DNA of 64,000 nt from Hymenobacter profundi (lineage in GTDB: Bacteria > Bacteroidota > Bacteroidia > Cytophagales > Hymenobacteraceae). The stretch spans positions 1 through 64,000 of the forward strand of contig NZ_JAHWGL010000015.1 of the NCBI RefSeq assembly GCF_019334315.1, written 5' to 3'. Positions 43,877 through 52,228 of the stretch are shown one piece after another. How positions within the stretch are numbered: the first letter of the stretch is position 1; each line of letters opens with the position of its first letter. The translations under genes and the position numbers were made by a program. The notes beneath the pieces are model-generated. The model saw only the letters and a list, made by a program, of their open reading frames with translations. It had not been told where the DNA came from and ran no database searches.

Positions 43877-45170
43877 AAAGGCTCCAGTAAGTGAGTTCCT
43901 GAATTTTATTGCGGTAGAGGCCTTTGATGTCGACCAGCACAGCGTTGTCGGCGGTGATGGACTGGAAATAGGCTTCGTCTTTGGCGAGGTAGGGGGTGTG
44001 GCTAACGGCCACAATCACGCCGTCGTAGTCCTGGCGTACCTCGGCTTCGGGTGTGAGGCGGAAGCCGTATTCGTGGTTCAGCTCTTCGGAGTCGGCGTGC
44101 GGGTCTACGATGTCTACGTTCACCGAGAAGTTTTTCAACTCCTGAATGACGTCGGCTACCTTGGAGTTGCGGATGTCTTCCACGTTTTCCTTGAAGGTAG
44201 CGCCCATCACCAGCACCCGGCTTTTCGACACGTCCTTGCCCTGCTTGATCATCATCTGCACGGTTTTGCGCGCGATGTAAGCGCCCATCGTATCGTTGGT
44301 GGTGCGGCCGCTCAGGATAACCTTGGCATCGTAGCCCAGCTCTTTGGCCTTGTAGGTCAGGTAGTACGGGTCCACGCCGATGCAATGGCCGCCCACCAGG
44401 CCGGGGAAGAACTTCAGAAAGTTCCACTTGGTGCCGGCCGCTTCCAGCACCTCGTAGGTGTTGATGTTCATGCGGTCGAAAATCATCGACAGCTCGTTCA
44501 TCAGCGCAATATTCACGTCGCGCTGGGTGTTTTCGATGATTTTGGCGGCCTCGGCTACCTTGATGCTGCTAGCGCGGTGCACACCGGCAGTTACCACCAG
44601 CTCATAGAGCTTGGCAATGGTATCCAACGATTCCGCGTCGCAGCCTGATACCACCTTCACGATACGGGCCAGGGTGTGCTCCTTGTCGCCGGGGTTGATG
44701 CGCTCAGGCGAGTAGCCTACCTTGAAATCCTGCGGAAACGATAGTCCCGACAGCTTCTCCATCACCGGAATGCAATCCTCCTCGGTGCAGCCAGGGTACA
44801 CGGTGCTTTCAAACACCACATAATCACCCTTTTTCAGCACTTTTCCTACTGAGGTAGAAGCGCCCAGCAGGGGCTTGAGGTCGGGTTGGGCGTGCTCGTC
44901 AATGGGGGTAGGCACGGCCACGATGAAGAAGCGAGCCTCGCGCAACACATCCAGCGAATCGGTGAAGGTGATGTCGCAGCCCTCAAAATCCTGCGTCTCC
45001 AACTCCCCACTGGGGTCGATGCCGTTGCGCATCATCTCCACGCGACCGGCATTGATATCAAAACCAATTACACTGAGCTTGCGGGCAAACTCCAGCGCGA
45101 TGGGCAACCCTACGTAGCCGAGGCCTATAACGGCCAGCTTAGCTTCTTTACGGAGTAGTTCGTCGTACAC
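43875..45170 (-). CDS. UDP-N-acetyl-hexosamine 6-dehydrogenase (WbpO/TviB-like)
   Basis: Four-electron oxidation of a UDP-sugar to the uronic acid using NAD; 431 residues. The N-terminal Rossmann motif is LAVIGLGYVGLPIALEFARK; GYSPERINPGDKEHTLARIV and the active-site GGHCIGVDPYYLTYKAKELG with C263 identify the UDP-GlcNAc/GalNAc dehydrogenase group. VLVMGATFKENVEDIRNSK starts the C-terminal UDP-binding domain. The start codon is GTG. It precedes galE in the operon and follows the WbpD-like acetyltransferase by 24 bases, suggesting a diacetylated amino-uronic acid product, which is inference. Confidence 0.93.
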   Translation of the reverse strand: MYDELLRKEAKLAVIGLGYVGLPIALEFARKLSVIGFDINAGRVEMMRNGIDPSGELETQDFEGCDITFTDSLDVLREARFFIVAVPTPIDEHAQPDLKPLLGASTSVGKVLKKGDYVVFESTVYPGCTEEDCIPVMEKLSGLSFPQDFKVGYSPERINPGDKEHTLARIVKVVSGCDAESLDTIAKLYELVVTAGVHRASSIKVAEAAKIIENTQRDVNIALMNELSMIFDRMNINTYEVLEAAGTKWNFLKFFPGLVGGHCIGVDPYYLTYKAKELGYDAKVILSGRTTNDTMGAYIARKTVQMMIKQGKDVSKSRVLVMGATFKENVEDIRNSKVADVIQELKNFSVNVDIVDPHADSEELNHEYGFRLTPEAEVRQDYDGVIVAVSHTPYLAKDEAYFQSITADNAVLVDIKGLYRNKIQELTYWSL

Positions 45171-45194
45171 TCTTGAGGAATATTAAGTAGTGAA

Positions 45195-45800
45195 TTAGTC
45201 GGAATAGTCTTCGGCCCAAACTTCCGTTTTGGCCTCATTCAACTCATAGCCCTGAAAAGACTCGGGGCACCGGGCAAAACCGCTTTGATCAAAATACAAC
45301 TGGTGGCCGTGGGCACTCATCCAACCGTGTTGCCGGGCCGGATTGCCATATACCAGAGCAAACGCAGGCACATTGTGCGTGACGACGCTTCCCGCGCCCA
45401 CAAACGCATAGCGGCCCAATCGCAAGCCGCATACAATGGTGCTATTAGCACCTACCGTTACGCCGCGCTCCAGCACGGTGGGTAGGTAGTGGGACTCGCC
45501 GCGGCGGGGCACAGCGCTCCGCGGATTTTTGACGTTGGTGAACACCACCGATGGTCCCAGAAACACGTCGTCGGCGCACTGCACGCCGGCGTAGAGGCTC
45601 ACGTTGTTCTGCACCTTCACGTTGCGTCCCAGCGTCACGCCATCGGCAACAAACACGTTTTGGCCCAGGCTACAGGCCTCGCCCAGCACTGCCCCGGCCG
45701 ATATATGCGTGAAGTGCCAGATGCGGCAGCCGGCGCCCACGCGACACCCGTCGTCGAGGACGGCGGTAGGGTGGGCGTAGTAGTCAGGCTGATCGATCAT
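45195..45800 (-). CDS. Acyltransferase of left-handed beta-helix type (WbpD/WlbB-like)
   Basis: Likely N-acetyltransferase acting on a UDP-3-amino-sugar uronic acid. The 201 residues show hexapeptide repeats (VGAGCRIWHFTHISAGAVLG, GVTLGRNVKVQNNVSLYAGV, VFLGPSVVFTNVKNPRS) and the acetyl-CoA site region YAFVGAGSVVTHNVPAFALV ending YGNPARQHGWM. These match WbpD. It would act after the UDP-HexNAc dehydrogenase 24 bases downstream plus an oxidase and aminotransferase (WbpB, WbpE types) that are not in the window. It is the first gene of the operon as seen here. Confidence 0.9.
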   Translation of the reverse strand: MIDQPDYYAHPTAVLDDGCRVGAGCRIWHFTHISAGAVLGEACSLGQNVFVADGVTLGRNVKVQNNVSLYAGVQCADDVFLGPSVVFTNVKNPRSAVPRRGESHYLPTVLERGVTVGANSTIVCGLRLGRYAFVGAGSVVTHNVPAFALVYGNPARQHGWMSAHGHQLYFDQSGFARCPESFQGYELNEAKTEVWAEDYSD

Positions 45801-45860
45801 GCCAGGGGAAAGAGAAGCGCAGGATAGCAGGCGGCAAAGGTAGCGGTTTTCGTGGGCCGC

Positions 45861-46745
45861 TCAGCACAAACCGGGCCACGTGGCTGGTGCTACGGCACTC
45901 ACAAATCGGTCTTTACCGAACAAATCGGCGTGTACGTGGGCTTGTTGATAGGCTACGGCGGCCAGCGCGGCGGCCACGGCGTGCATATACTGCTCGTTGC
46001 CTTCTACATACAACATGCCGCCGGGACGGAGCAGTTGGCACCCTACCTCGGCCAGACGGTGGTAGAATAGCAGCGGGTCATGGTCGGGAACGAACAGGGC
46101 TGTGGCGGGCTCATGCGCCAGCACGTTGGGCCGCATCAAGGTTTTCTCTTTCTCCAATACATAGGGCGGATTGCTGACCAGCACATCCAGAGAATGCGCT
46201 TCTACTTTCGGCAAATTATGCAGGATATCTACTTGCTGAAAGTCAATAGCAGCTTGATAGGTAGCGGCATTCTGACGCGCTACGGCCAGGGCTTCCGCCG
46301 AAATATCTACCGCCGTGAGGTAGGCGCCGGGCAAATGCTGGCTGAGTGCCACAGGAATGCAGCCGCTACCCGTGCCCACATCCAGAATCCGCAAACCCGG
46401 CTGCCGCTGATGAGCCCGGATGATGAGTTGGACCAACTCCTCGGTCTCGGGGCGCGGAATGAGGGTAGCGGGCGTCACGGCCAACTCCAGATCGTAGAAA
46501 TGCGCCTGGCCCAGCACGTACTGCACAGGCTCGTGGCGGAGCAGGCGGGCCAGTAGGGTAGGCACTTGCTCGGCCACAGCGGCGGGTACTGGCGACTCAG
46601 CTTGCATTCGGCGCTGCAAGGGGCTAAGGTGCAGCAGGCTTTCTACCACCAGCGCGGCCATAGCCTCGGCTTCGGGCGCGGGATACAGGGCCGCAAGTTG
46701 GGCCGTGAGGTCGAGGGTGAGTTGACGGACGGTGGGAGTAGGCAC
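45861..46745 (-). CDS. prmC: Peptide chain release factor N5-glutamine methyltransferase
   Basis: Methylates the GGQ glutamine of release factors with SAM; 294 residues, cytosolic. The N-terminal helical domain (QYVLGQAHFYDLELAVTPAT) precedes the SAM-binding Rossmann fold with ILDVGTGSGCIPVALS and the catalytic NPPY motif at N192-Y195. The start codon is GTG at 46745; no ATG upstream fits. It is divergent from ribD, an arrangement I consider ordinary for the group. Confidence 0.95.
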   Translation of the reverse strand: MPTPTVRQLTLDLTAQLAALYPAPEAEAMAALVVESLLHLSPLQRRMQAESPVPAAVAEQVPTLLARLLRHEPVQYVLGQAHFYDLELAVTPATLIPRPETEELVQLIIRAHQRQPGLRILDVGTGSGCIPVALSQHLPGAYLTAVDISAEALAVARQNAATYQAAIDFQQVDILHNLPKVEAHSLDVLVSNPPYVLEKEKTLMRPNVLAHEPATALFVPDHDPLLFYHRLAEVGCQLLRPGGMLYVEGNEQYMHAVAAALAAVAYQQAHVHADLFGKDRFVSAVAPATWPGLC

Positions 46746-46888
46746 AGGCAGAATACGCAGTGGGACGAGCGCAAATATCTGAAATCAAACCGGGAGGCCA
46801 CCAAGCTCAACGGTAGCATCTCCGGCCGGATCTGCCTACCTTGCTTCTGTTCTCCCCGCCCTGTTTGCCACTACCCACCCTGTTGCTC

Positions 46889-47968
46889 ATGACCACTCAG
46901 GCAGTATCTGCTACTTCTCCACCTTTCACAGACTTTGACCACCTGATGATGCGCCGGGCGCTGGACTTGGCGCGCCTGGGCACCGGCTACACCCGCCCAA
47001 ACCCGCTGGTGGGCTGCGTTATCACCCACAACGGCCGCATTATTGGCGAGGGTTGGCACCGGCAATACGGCGGGCCGCACGCCGAGGTAAATGCGGTGGC
47101 CTCCGTTACGGAGCCACACTTGCTCCCACAGAGCCGCGCCTACGTCACGCTGGAACCCTGCTCGCATTTTGGCAAAACGCCGCCCTGCGCCGATTTGCTC
47201 ATTGCCAAAGGCATTCCGGAGGTAGTGATTTGCAACCTCGACCCTAATCCGCTGGTAGCGGGCAAGGGCGTGGCCAAGCTGGAGGCAGCCGGCATCCACG
47301 TTAGCGCGGGCTTGCTAGCCGAGCAAGGGCGCCGACTGAACCGGCGTTTCTTCACGTTTCAGGAGCAGAAACGGCCTTATGTGGTGCTGAAATGGGCCGA
47401 AACGGCCGATGGCTTCCTGGCCGGGCGCTTTCACCAACCGGTGCAAATCAGCGGGGAGCTGGCGGGTCTGGCCGTGCACCAGTGGCGGGCCGAGGAGCAG
47501 GCCATTTTGGTAGGCACACGCACAGCTTTGCACGACAACCCCCGGCTAAACGTGCGGCACTGGCCCGGCCAAGACCCGTTGCGCATTGTCATCGACAAAA
47601 ACCTGAGCTTACCTCCTACCCACCATCTACTTGACTGTCAGCAGTCTACCCTGGTGTATACCTACCGCCACCGCGACACGCGAGGCAACCTCGGCTACGT
47701 GACGCTTTCCGAGGCCGACGACCTGTTTCCGCAGATTATGCAGAACCTGTACCAGCGCAACGTGCAGTCGGTGCTGGTGGAGGGCGGCCCCACGGTGCTG
47801 GAATCGTTGTTGCAGGATGGCCTGTGGGACGAAATCCGGGTAATACGCAGTCCGAAGCAGTTGGGAGCCGGCGTGGCGGCTCCGCGCCTGGGTTTTGTGG
47901 GGCTGCACGAGCAATTTTGGCTGGGCGACGATGAAGTGTTCGTTTATTTGCGAGAGCCAAATGCCTGA
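46889..47968 (+). CDS. ribD: Bifunctional riboflavin deaminase/reductase
   Basis: Catalyses deamination of the diaminopyrimidine intermediate and reduction of its ribose in riboflavin synthesis. I start at the ATG at 46889 (MTTQAVSATSPPF). The N-terminal deaminase has zinc ligands H64 (HAEV, with catalytic E66), C91 (EPCSHFGKTPPC) and C100, and begins GTGYTRPNPLVGCVI. The C-terminal reductase half contains RPYVVLKWAETADGFLAG and VLVEGGPTVLESLL. The 359-residue length is normal. No other rib genes are adjacent. Confidence 0.96.
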   Translation: MTTQAVSATSPPFTDFDHLMMRRALDLARLGTGYTRPNPLVGCVITHNGRIIGEGWHRQYGGPHAEVNAVASVTEPHLLPQSRAYVTLEPCSHFGKTPPCADLLIAKGIPEVVICNLDPNPLVAGKGVAKLEAAGIHVSAGLLAEQGRRLNRRFFTFQEQKRPYVVLKWAETADGFLAGRFHQPVQISGELAGLAVHQWRAEEQAILVGTRTALHDNPRLNVRHWPGQDPLRIVIDKNLSLPPTHHLLDCQQSTLVYTYRHRDTRGNLGYVTLSEADDLFPQIMQNLYQRNVQSVLVEGGPTVLESLLQDGLWDEIRVIRSPKQLGAGVAAPRLGFVGLHEQFWLGDDEVFVYLREPNA

Positions 47969-47974
47969 ACGTTG

Positions 47975-48004
47975 TTTCTCGCATAGGCGCTGAGGTTCGC
48001 AGAG
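47975..48004 (+). repeat. REP-D copy 1
   Basis: TTTCTCGCATAGGCGCTGAG followed by GTTCGCAGAG, directly after ribD. It aligns with 57342-57375 (TTTCTCGCAGAGG...GCAGAGGCTCGCAGAG). This CGCAGAG-type repeat is widely scattered in bacterial genomes. Confidence 0.6.
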
Positions 48005-48055
48005 CATAGTCAGCCTGCCTATCCATTCACAATTCAACACTTAACACTTCCAACT

Positions 48056-48538
48056 GTGGCTGAAGAACTTCACCTTGATACTACCCTCAGCAAAGCGGAG
48101 CAATACCGCCAACTCCTACCCCAAATCGAAGCCCTAACTACTGGCGAGCCGGACCTGACTGCCAACCTCGCCAACACGGCCGCCGCCCTGCGCCAGGCCT
48201 TCGGGTTTTTCTGGGTGGGGTTCTACCTAGTCAAAGGCGACGAGCTGGTGCTGGGGCCGTTTCAGGGGCCCATTGCTTGCACGCGCATCCGGCGCGGCAA
48301 GGGCGTGTGCGGCAGTAGCTGGGCCGAAGCCAAAACACTACTGGTGCCCGACGTGGAGCAGTTTCCCGGCCACATCGCGTGCAGTTCCGATTCTAAATCC
48401 GAAATCGTAGTGCCCATACTGAAAGACGGCCACGTAGTAGCCGTGCTCGACGTGGACAGCGACCAGCTTAACGACTTCGATCAAGACGACCAACAGGCGC
48501 TGGAGCAGCTGATGCAGCTGGCAGCTGGGTGGTTTTAA
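48056..48538 (+). CDS. msrC: Free methionine-(R)-sulfoxide reductase (GAF domain)
   Basis: Reduces free Met-R-sulfoxide using thioredoxin; 160 residues, one GAF domain. The three cysteines C75, C85 and C109 have the spacing (10 and 24) of the catalytic and resolving cysteines in characterised fRMsr enzymes. They lie in GPIACTRIRRGKGVCGSSWA and VEQFPGHIACSSDSKSEIVV. DGHVVAVLDVDSDQLNDFD completes the GAF core. It starts with GTG. A half REP-B element begins two bases after the stop codon. Confidence 0.93.
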   Translation: MAEELHLDTTLSKAEQYRQLLPQIEALTTGEPDLTANLANTAAALRQAFGFFWVGFYLVKGDELVLGPFQGPIACTRIRRGKGVCGSSWAEAKTLLVPDVEQFPGHIACSSDSKSEIVVPILKDGHVVAVLDVDSDQLNDFDQDDQQALEQLMQLAAGWF

Positions 48539-48540
48539 TC

Positions 48541-48570
48541 TGTCATTCCGAGCACAGCGAGGAATCTGGG
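48541..48570 (+). repeat. REP-B half element
   Basis: TGTCATTCCGAGCACAGCGA followed by GGAATCT, the same words as the arms of the full REP-B element at 50627-50743. The second arm is missing. Confidence 0.55.
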
Positions 48571-48624
48571 TGAACTGTCGGTGTACTTTCTAGCAGAGGT
48601 TTATCGTATTCTGAAAGAAAACGT

Positions 48625-49558
48625 ATGCGTCGTGTCCTTCTACTACTCCTTATTCCGACTCTCGCCTGCGCGCAAGCACCTAGCATAGTCACAGGCACGG
48701 TGCAAGCAGCTGGTACCGCTGAAAAGATACCGTTTGCCGTAGTCGAAATCCCTACTCGCCACCTTGGCGTGCAGGCCGACCAGGAGGGTTATCTTTCGCT
48801 TTCCTTACCTTTTGGCCTCACCTCATCCGACTCGCTGACTGTCTCGGCGCTGGGCTACCAGCGGCGGCGCGTGGCCATGTCGGCCGCTTCGCGAATTATG
48901 TTGCAGCCCCTACCCATTACCCTGCGCGAGGTAGTGGTGCACGGCACCAAGGCGGCACCAGTGGTACTGGGACCGCAGGAGAAAGTTGGAAGCAGTGGTG
49001 GCTTTGGGCAAAGTGGACTGACTACAGGTAAGGGCACAGGCTGGCAGGTTGCTCGCTTTTTTGCGCAGCCGCCCACTGGCCAACTGACAGCAGTACGGTT
49101 TTACGTGAAGCCCAGTACTACCAGTCATTGCGCCCGCCAGCTATTGCAAGCGCCCTTCCGGGTGCGTGTATGCTGCGGATGGTCCTGCCGGCGCACCGGG
49201 CACCGACCTGCTTACGGAAACCGTCATGTCTACTGCGCAGAAGCCGGGGTGGCTGACTGTAGACCTCACTTCTTTCAATCTTCCGACCGCGACTGCTGGC
49301 TTCTTTGTGGCTATGGAATGGCTGCACACCGATGACCGCTACCTCTGCCAGACCACGGAGGTGAACCCTGCTACCAAGGAGCGTAAAGTAACCACGCACT
49401 ACGGGCAGAGTTTGGGCGGCTACCATCGAGAAAAGGCTCAAGAAGCCGCTTGGTACCTGAGTACTGGCTACCCATGGCAGCAAATACGTCCTCTCGTGGC
49501 GCCCGGCAAACGCCTTGTGTTCAATGAGCCAGCCATTCAATCCGTTATTCAGCCCTAA
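48625..49558 (+). pseudogene. Frameshifted carboxypeptidase-regulatory-like envelope protein
   Basis: Two overlapping frames make one protein. The first starts at 48625 with a signal peptide (MRRVLLLLLIPTLACAQAP) and a CarboxypepD_reg-like domain (VTGTVQAAGTAEKIPFAVVE). It runs coherently to APFRVRV near 49167 and then turns to Cys/Arg/His-rich noise. The +1 frame continues sensibly as YAADGPAGAPGTDLL, then GWLTVDLTSFNLPTATAGFF and VFNEPAIQS to 49558. One missing base near 49165-49170 explains it. It may be a real null allele or a sequencing error. The intact form would be about 310 residues, a secreted Bacteroidota protein of unknown function. Confidence 0.8.
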
Positions 49559-49560
49559 TA

Positions 49561-49603
49561 ACAAAAGCGCCACAGCCTCCTGAAGAAGCTGCGGCGCTTT
49601 TGT
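49561..49603 (+). terminator. Intrinsic terminator
   Basis: ACAAAAGCGCC.CAGC pairs with GCTG.GGCGCTTTTGT around the loop; it lies right after the frameshifted gene and before the convergent psd gene. Confidence 0.8.
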
Positions 49604-49691
49604 TACACAGATAAAGCTACTGTGGATAATAAGTTGCTAGCATACGAAGCAGTAGAGATGCTTCAACAGGCTCAGCATGGCGTTCTACGCG

Positions 49692-50375
49692 TTAGCTAAA
49701 CAAGCCCGGCTGCGCTACCTTCAATTGCGCAATGACCGTTTGGCCGCCTTTCACCTTTTCGCCCAGCCCTACCTTCAGCTCCGTATCCAGCGGCACGAAG
49801 ATGTCGACGCGGGAGCCGAACTTGATGAAGCCGAACTCCTCGCCCTGGTTTACCTCATCGCCTTCGTTCACGTACCATACAATGCGGCGGGCCATGGCGC
49901 CCGCAATCTGCCGGAACAGCACAAACGGTCCGGCATCGGACTCTACCACCACGGTGGTACGCTCGTTTTTGGTGCTGCTCTTGGGGTGCCACGCCACCAA
50001 GTAGTTGCCGGGGTGGTAGCGGAAGTAGCGCACGATGCCCGAAATAGGATTGCGGGTGATGTGCACGTTGATGGGCGACATGAAAATGCTGATTTGCTTG
50101 CGCATGTCGTCGAAGTACTCGCCCTCGTGCACGTCCTCAATCACCACTACCTTGCCGTCGGCGGGAGCAATGAGTAGGTCTTCGTGGGTGAGCAAGTTGC
50201 GGAAGGGGCTGCGGAAGAATTGCAGCAGCAACAGGAATACAATAACGGAGATACCCGCAAAAATCTGGTTGAACAGCAGGTGACGCTCGTTCACGCGGAA
50301 GAGCAACAGGTTGACGGCCAGCAAGGCCAACAAGGTGAAGAATAGTATGCGTCGTCCTTCTTTGTGAATCTTCAT
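49692..50375 (-). CDS. psd: Phosphatidylserine decarboxylase family protein
   Basis: Makes phosphatidylethanolamine in the inner membrane. The 227 residues include two N-terminal helices (ILFFTLLALLAVNLLLF and IFAGISVIVFLLLLQFF), then the core with LIAPADGKVVVIEDVHEGEY and MSPINVHITRNPISG. The self-cleavage site is G187-S188 in IKFGSRVDIFVP, which yields the pyruvoyl group. The size fits the short archaeal-type PSD common in Bacteroidota. CdsA, the CDP-diacylglycerol synthase upstream in the pathway, is encoded about 2 kb away on the same strand. Confidence 0.94.
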   Translation of the reverse strand: MKIHKEGRRILFFTLLALLAVNLLLFRVNERHLLFNQIFAGISVIVFLLLLQFFRSPFRNLLTHEDLLIAPADGKVVVIEDVHEGEYFDDMRKQISIFMSPINVHITRNPISGIVRYFRYHPGNYLVAWHPKSSTKNERTTVVVESDAGPFVLFRQIAGAMARRIVWYVNEGDEVNQGEEFGFIKFGSRVDIFVPLDTELKVGLGEKVKGGQTVIAQLKVAQPGLFS

Positions 50376-50504
50376 ATCATCGCAGATTTTGCAGATTGGC
50401 CTGATTTCGCAGCGTCGGCGTCAGTAGACCAATAAAGGCGGGCAGCGGGTGTTTTGGGTGGAAAACGAGAGAATGAGGCAAAATAGGCTAAATCCTTCAC
50501 AAAG

Positions 50505-50532
50505 ATAGCCCGACCGAAGTGGTCCGGGCTAT
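50505..50532 (-). terminator. Weak hairpin downstream of gdhA
   Basis: ATAGCCCG / CGGGCTAT stem with a 12-base loop, read on the minus strand, followed by CTTTG only. It may end the gdhA transcript or be a decayed repeat. Confidence 0.45.
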
Positions 50533-50626
50533 TCTTACACACAAATATAAACGTGTGGCTATAGGGACGGCGGCGCGTCGTCGAAGGTTGCGTCTCTATT
50601 CGTAGAGGCTACTCAAGCAAGAAAAC

Positions 50627-50743
50627 TTAAAACCAGAACGTCATTCCGAACTGGTCGAGGAATCTCGCGCGCTGACAAAAGATAGTATCCTACCTCAGCA
50701 CGCGAGATTCCTCGACTAGTTCGGAATGACGTTCTGGTTTTAA
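50627..50743. repeat. REP-B inverted repeat, 43-bp arms
   Basis: Arms 50627-50669 and 50701-50743 are reverse complements with one mismatch. The core is CGTCATTCCGAACTGGTCGA followed by GGAATCTCGCG. The loop contains AGATAGTATC, a word also found in the loop of REP-A3. It ends 12 bases below the gdhA stop codon and may act as its terminator. Confidence 0.9.
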
Positions 50744-50754
50744 ACGGCTATACC

Positions 50755-52044
50755 TTAGTACGCGCCGCGGAATTTATACGTTTGCGCTACCTTGTCAATG
50801 GCTACCACGTAGGCTGCAATACGCATGGGTACTTCGTGCTTCTGCGCCACGGCGTATACTTTTTCGAAGGCTTCGGTCATGATGCGGCTGGCGCGTTCAA
50901 TCACCATCTGCTCGCTCCACTTGTAGCCCTGGCGGTTCTGAATCCACTCGAAGTAGGAAACCGTGACGCCGCCGGAGTTGGCCAGAATATCGGGTACTAC
51001 CAAGATTCCTTTCTCATTGATAATGGGGTCGGCGGAGGCGGAAGTAGGGCCGTTGGCGCCTTCCACAATCAACTTGGCCTTGATATCGTGGGCGTTGTGC
51101 TCGGTGATGACGTCCTCTACGGCGGCAGGCACCAGCATATCTACATCCGAAATTAGCAAGTCATCGGGGTCCATAGGGGTAGCGCCCGTGAAGCCTGCCA
51201 AACGACCATTGTGCGCGTTTTTGTAGGCAATGGCCTCGTCGATGTCGATGCCGTCTTCATTCCAATAGGCGCCGCTGATGTCGCTTACACCTTTGATTTT
51301 CACGCCTTTCTCGTTGAGCAGCTTCGCGGCCCACGAGCCAACGTTGCCGAAACCCTGCACAACGGCGGTGGTGTTTTCGGGCTTCATGCCCAGCTTACTC
51401 AGTGCTGCAACAGCCGATACCATTACGCCACGGCCGGTGGCCTCTACCCTACCCAACGAGCCACCCAGCACCAGGGGCTTGCCCGTAACCACGGCCGGCG
51501 AGGTTTTGCCGGAGGTCTTGGAGTATTCGTCCATCAGCCAAGCCATTTCGCGGGGGCCAGTGCCCATATCGGGGGCTGGAATGTCTTTATCGGGGCCGAA
51601 AACGTCTTTCAGGGCCAGCGTGTAGCCGCGGGTGAGGCGCTCGATTTCGCCGGCGCTCATGGTAGTCGGGTCGCAGATGATACCGCCTTTGGCACCACCA
51701 TACGGAATGTCTACCACGGCGCATTTCCAGGTCATCCAGGCGGCCAGGGCCTTCACCTCATCAAGGTGCACGTGCATGTCGTAGCGGATGCCGCCTTTGC
51801 TGGGACCCAGAATGGTGTTGTGCACCACGCGGTAGCCTTCAAACACGCGCACCTGTCCGTTATCCATCGTGACAGGGATACTGACAATCACCTGCTTATC
51901 AGGCGCTTTCAGCACGTTATAAGTTTGTTCGTCGAGCCCGAGGATATTGGCCGCTACGTTGAAGCGCGACATCATGGACTCAAGCGGATTTTCGCGGTCC
52001 ACAATCGGGGCCGGCTCTTTGTACACCGTGGTCAGAACTGCCAT
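50755..52044 (-). CDS. gdhA: Glu/Leu/Phe/Val dehydrogenase (glutamate dehydrogenase)
   Basis: Oxidative deamination of glutamate to 2-oxoglutarate with NAD(P); 429 residues, hexameric family. The ATG at 52044 gives MAVLTTVYKEPAPIVDREN; the open frame to 52236 runs through the cdsA terminator and has no support. Landmarks are GPSKGGIRYDMHVHLDEVKA, the catalytic-lysine stretch MTWKCAVVDIPYGGAKGGI, AVVQGFGNVGSWAAKLLNEK (NAD fold) and LIVEGANGPTSASADPIIN. REP-B lies immediately downstream. Confidence 0.95.
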   Translation of the reverse strand: MAVLTTVYKEPAPIVDRENPLESMMSRFNVAANILGLDEQTYNVLKAPDKQVIVSIPVTMDNGQVRVFEGYRVVHNTILGPSKGGIRYDMHVHLDEVKALAAWMTWKCAVVDIPYGGAKGGIICDPTTMSAGEIERLTRGYTLALKDVFGPDKDIPAPDMGTGPREMAWLMDEYSKTSGKTSPAVVTGKPLVLGGSLGRVEATGRGVMVSAVAALSKLGMKPENTTAVVQGFGNVGSWAAKLLNEKGVKIKGVSDISGAYWNEDGIDIDEAIAYKNAHNGRLAGFTGATPMDPDDLLISDVDMLVPAAVEDVITEHNAHDIKAKLIVEGANGPTSASADPIINEKGILVVPDILANSGGVTVSYFEWIQNRQGYKWSEQMVIERASRIMTEAFEKVYAVAQKHEVPMRIAAYVVAIDKVAQTYKFRGAY

Positions 52045-52165
52045 GGGGGGTGGGGAAAAAGGGTGGGTGGGTAGGAAAACGTGACGCCTCGTTGCTGGGG
52101 GCTGAGACGACACGGGGCAACAATAAGGCCGCAAAGGTAGCGGAATGATGAAGCTGTAAAAGAGA

Positions 52166-52220
52166 TACGCAAAGTGCCGCCCGAACTGGCTGCAAACCAT
52201 TTCGGGCGGCACTTTGCGTA
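52166..52220 (-). terminator. Perfect 20-bp stem terminator after cdsA
   Basis: TACGCAAAGTGCCGCCCGAA and TTCGGGCGGCACTTTGCGTA are exact reverse complements with a 15-base loop, 8 bases beyond the cdsA stop codon on the minus strand. Confidence 0.8.
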
Positions 52221-52228
52221 ATACGGTC

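Larger units (their letters stand above)
50376..50754. other. Intergenic region with terminator and REP-B element
   Basis: The 379 bases between psd and the glutamate dehydrogenase gene hold no gene. They contain a hairpin at 50505-50532 and the REP-B element at 50627-50743. Confidence 0.7.

Noticed and set aside
51211-52074. 287-residue plus-strand open frame over glutamate dehydrogenase
   Set aside because: Antisense shadow of gdhA, whose motifs are complete on the other strand.
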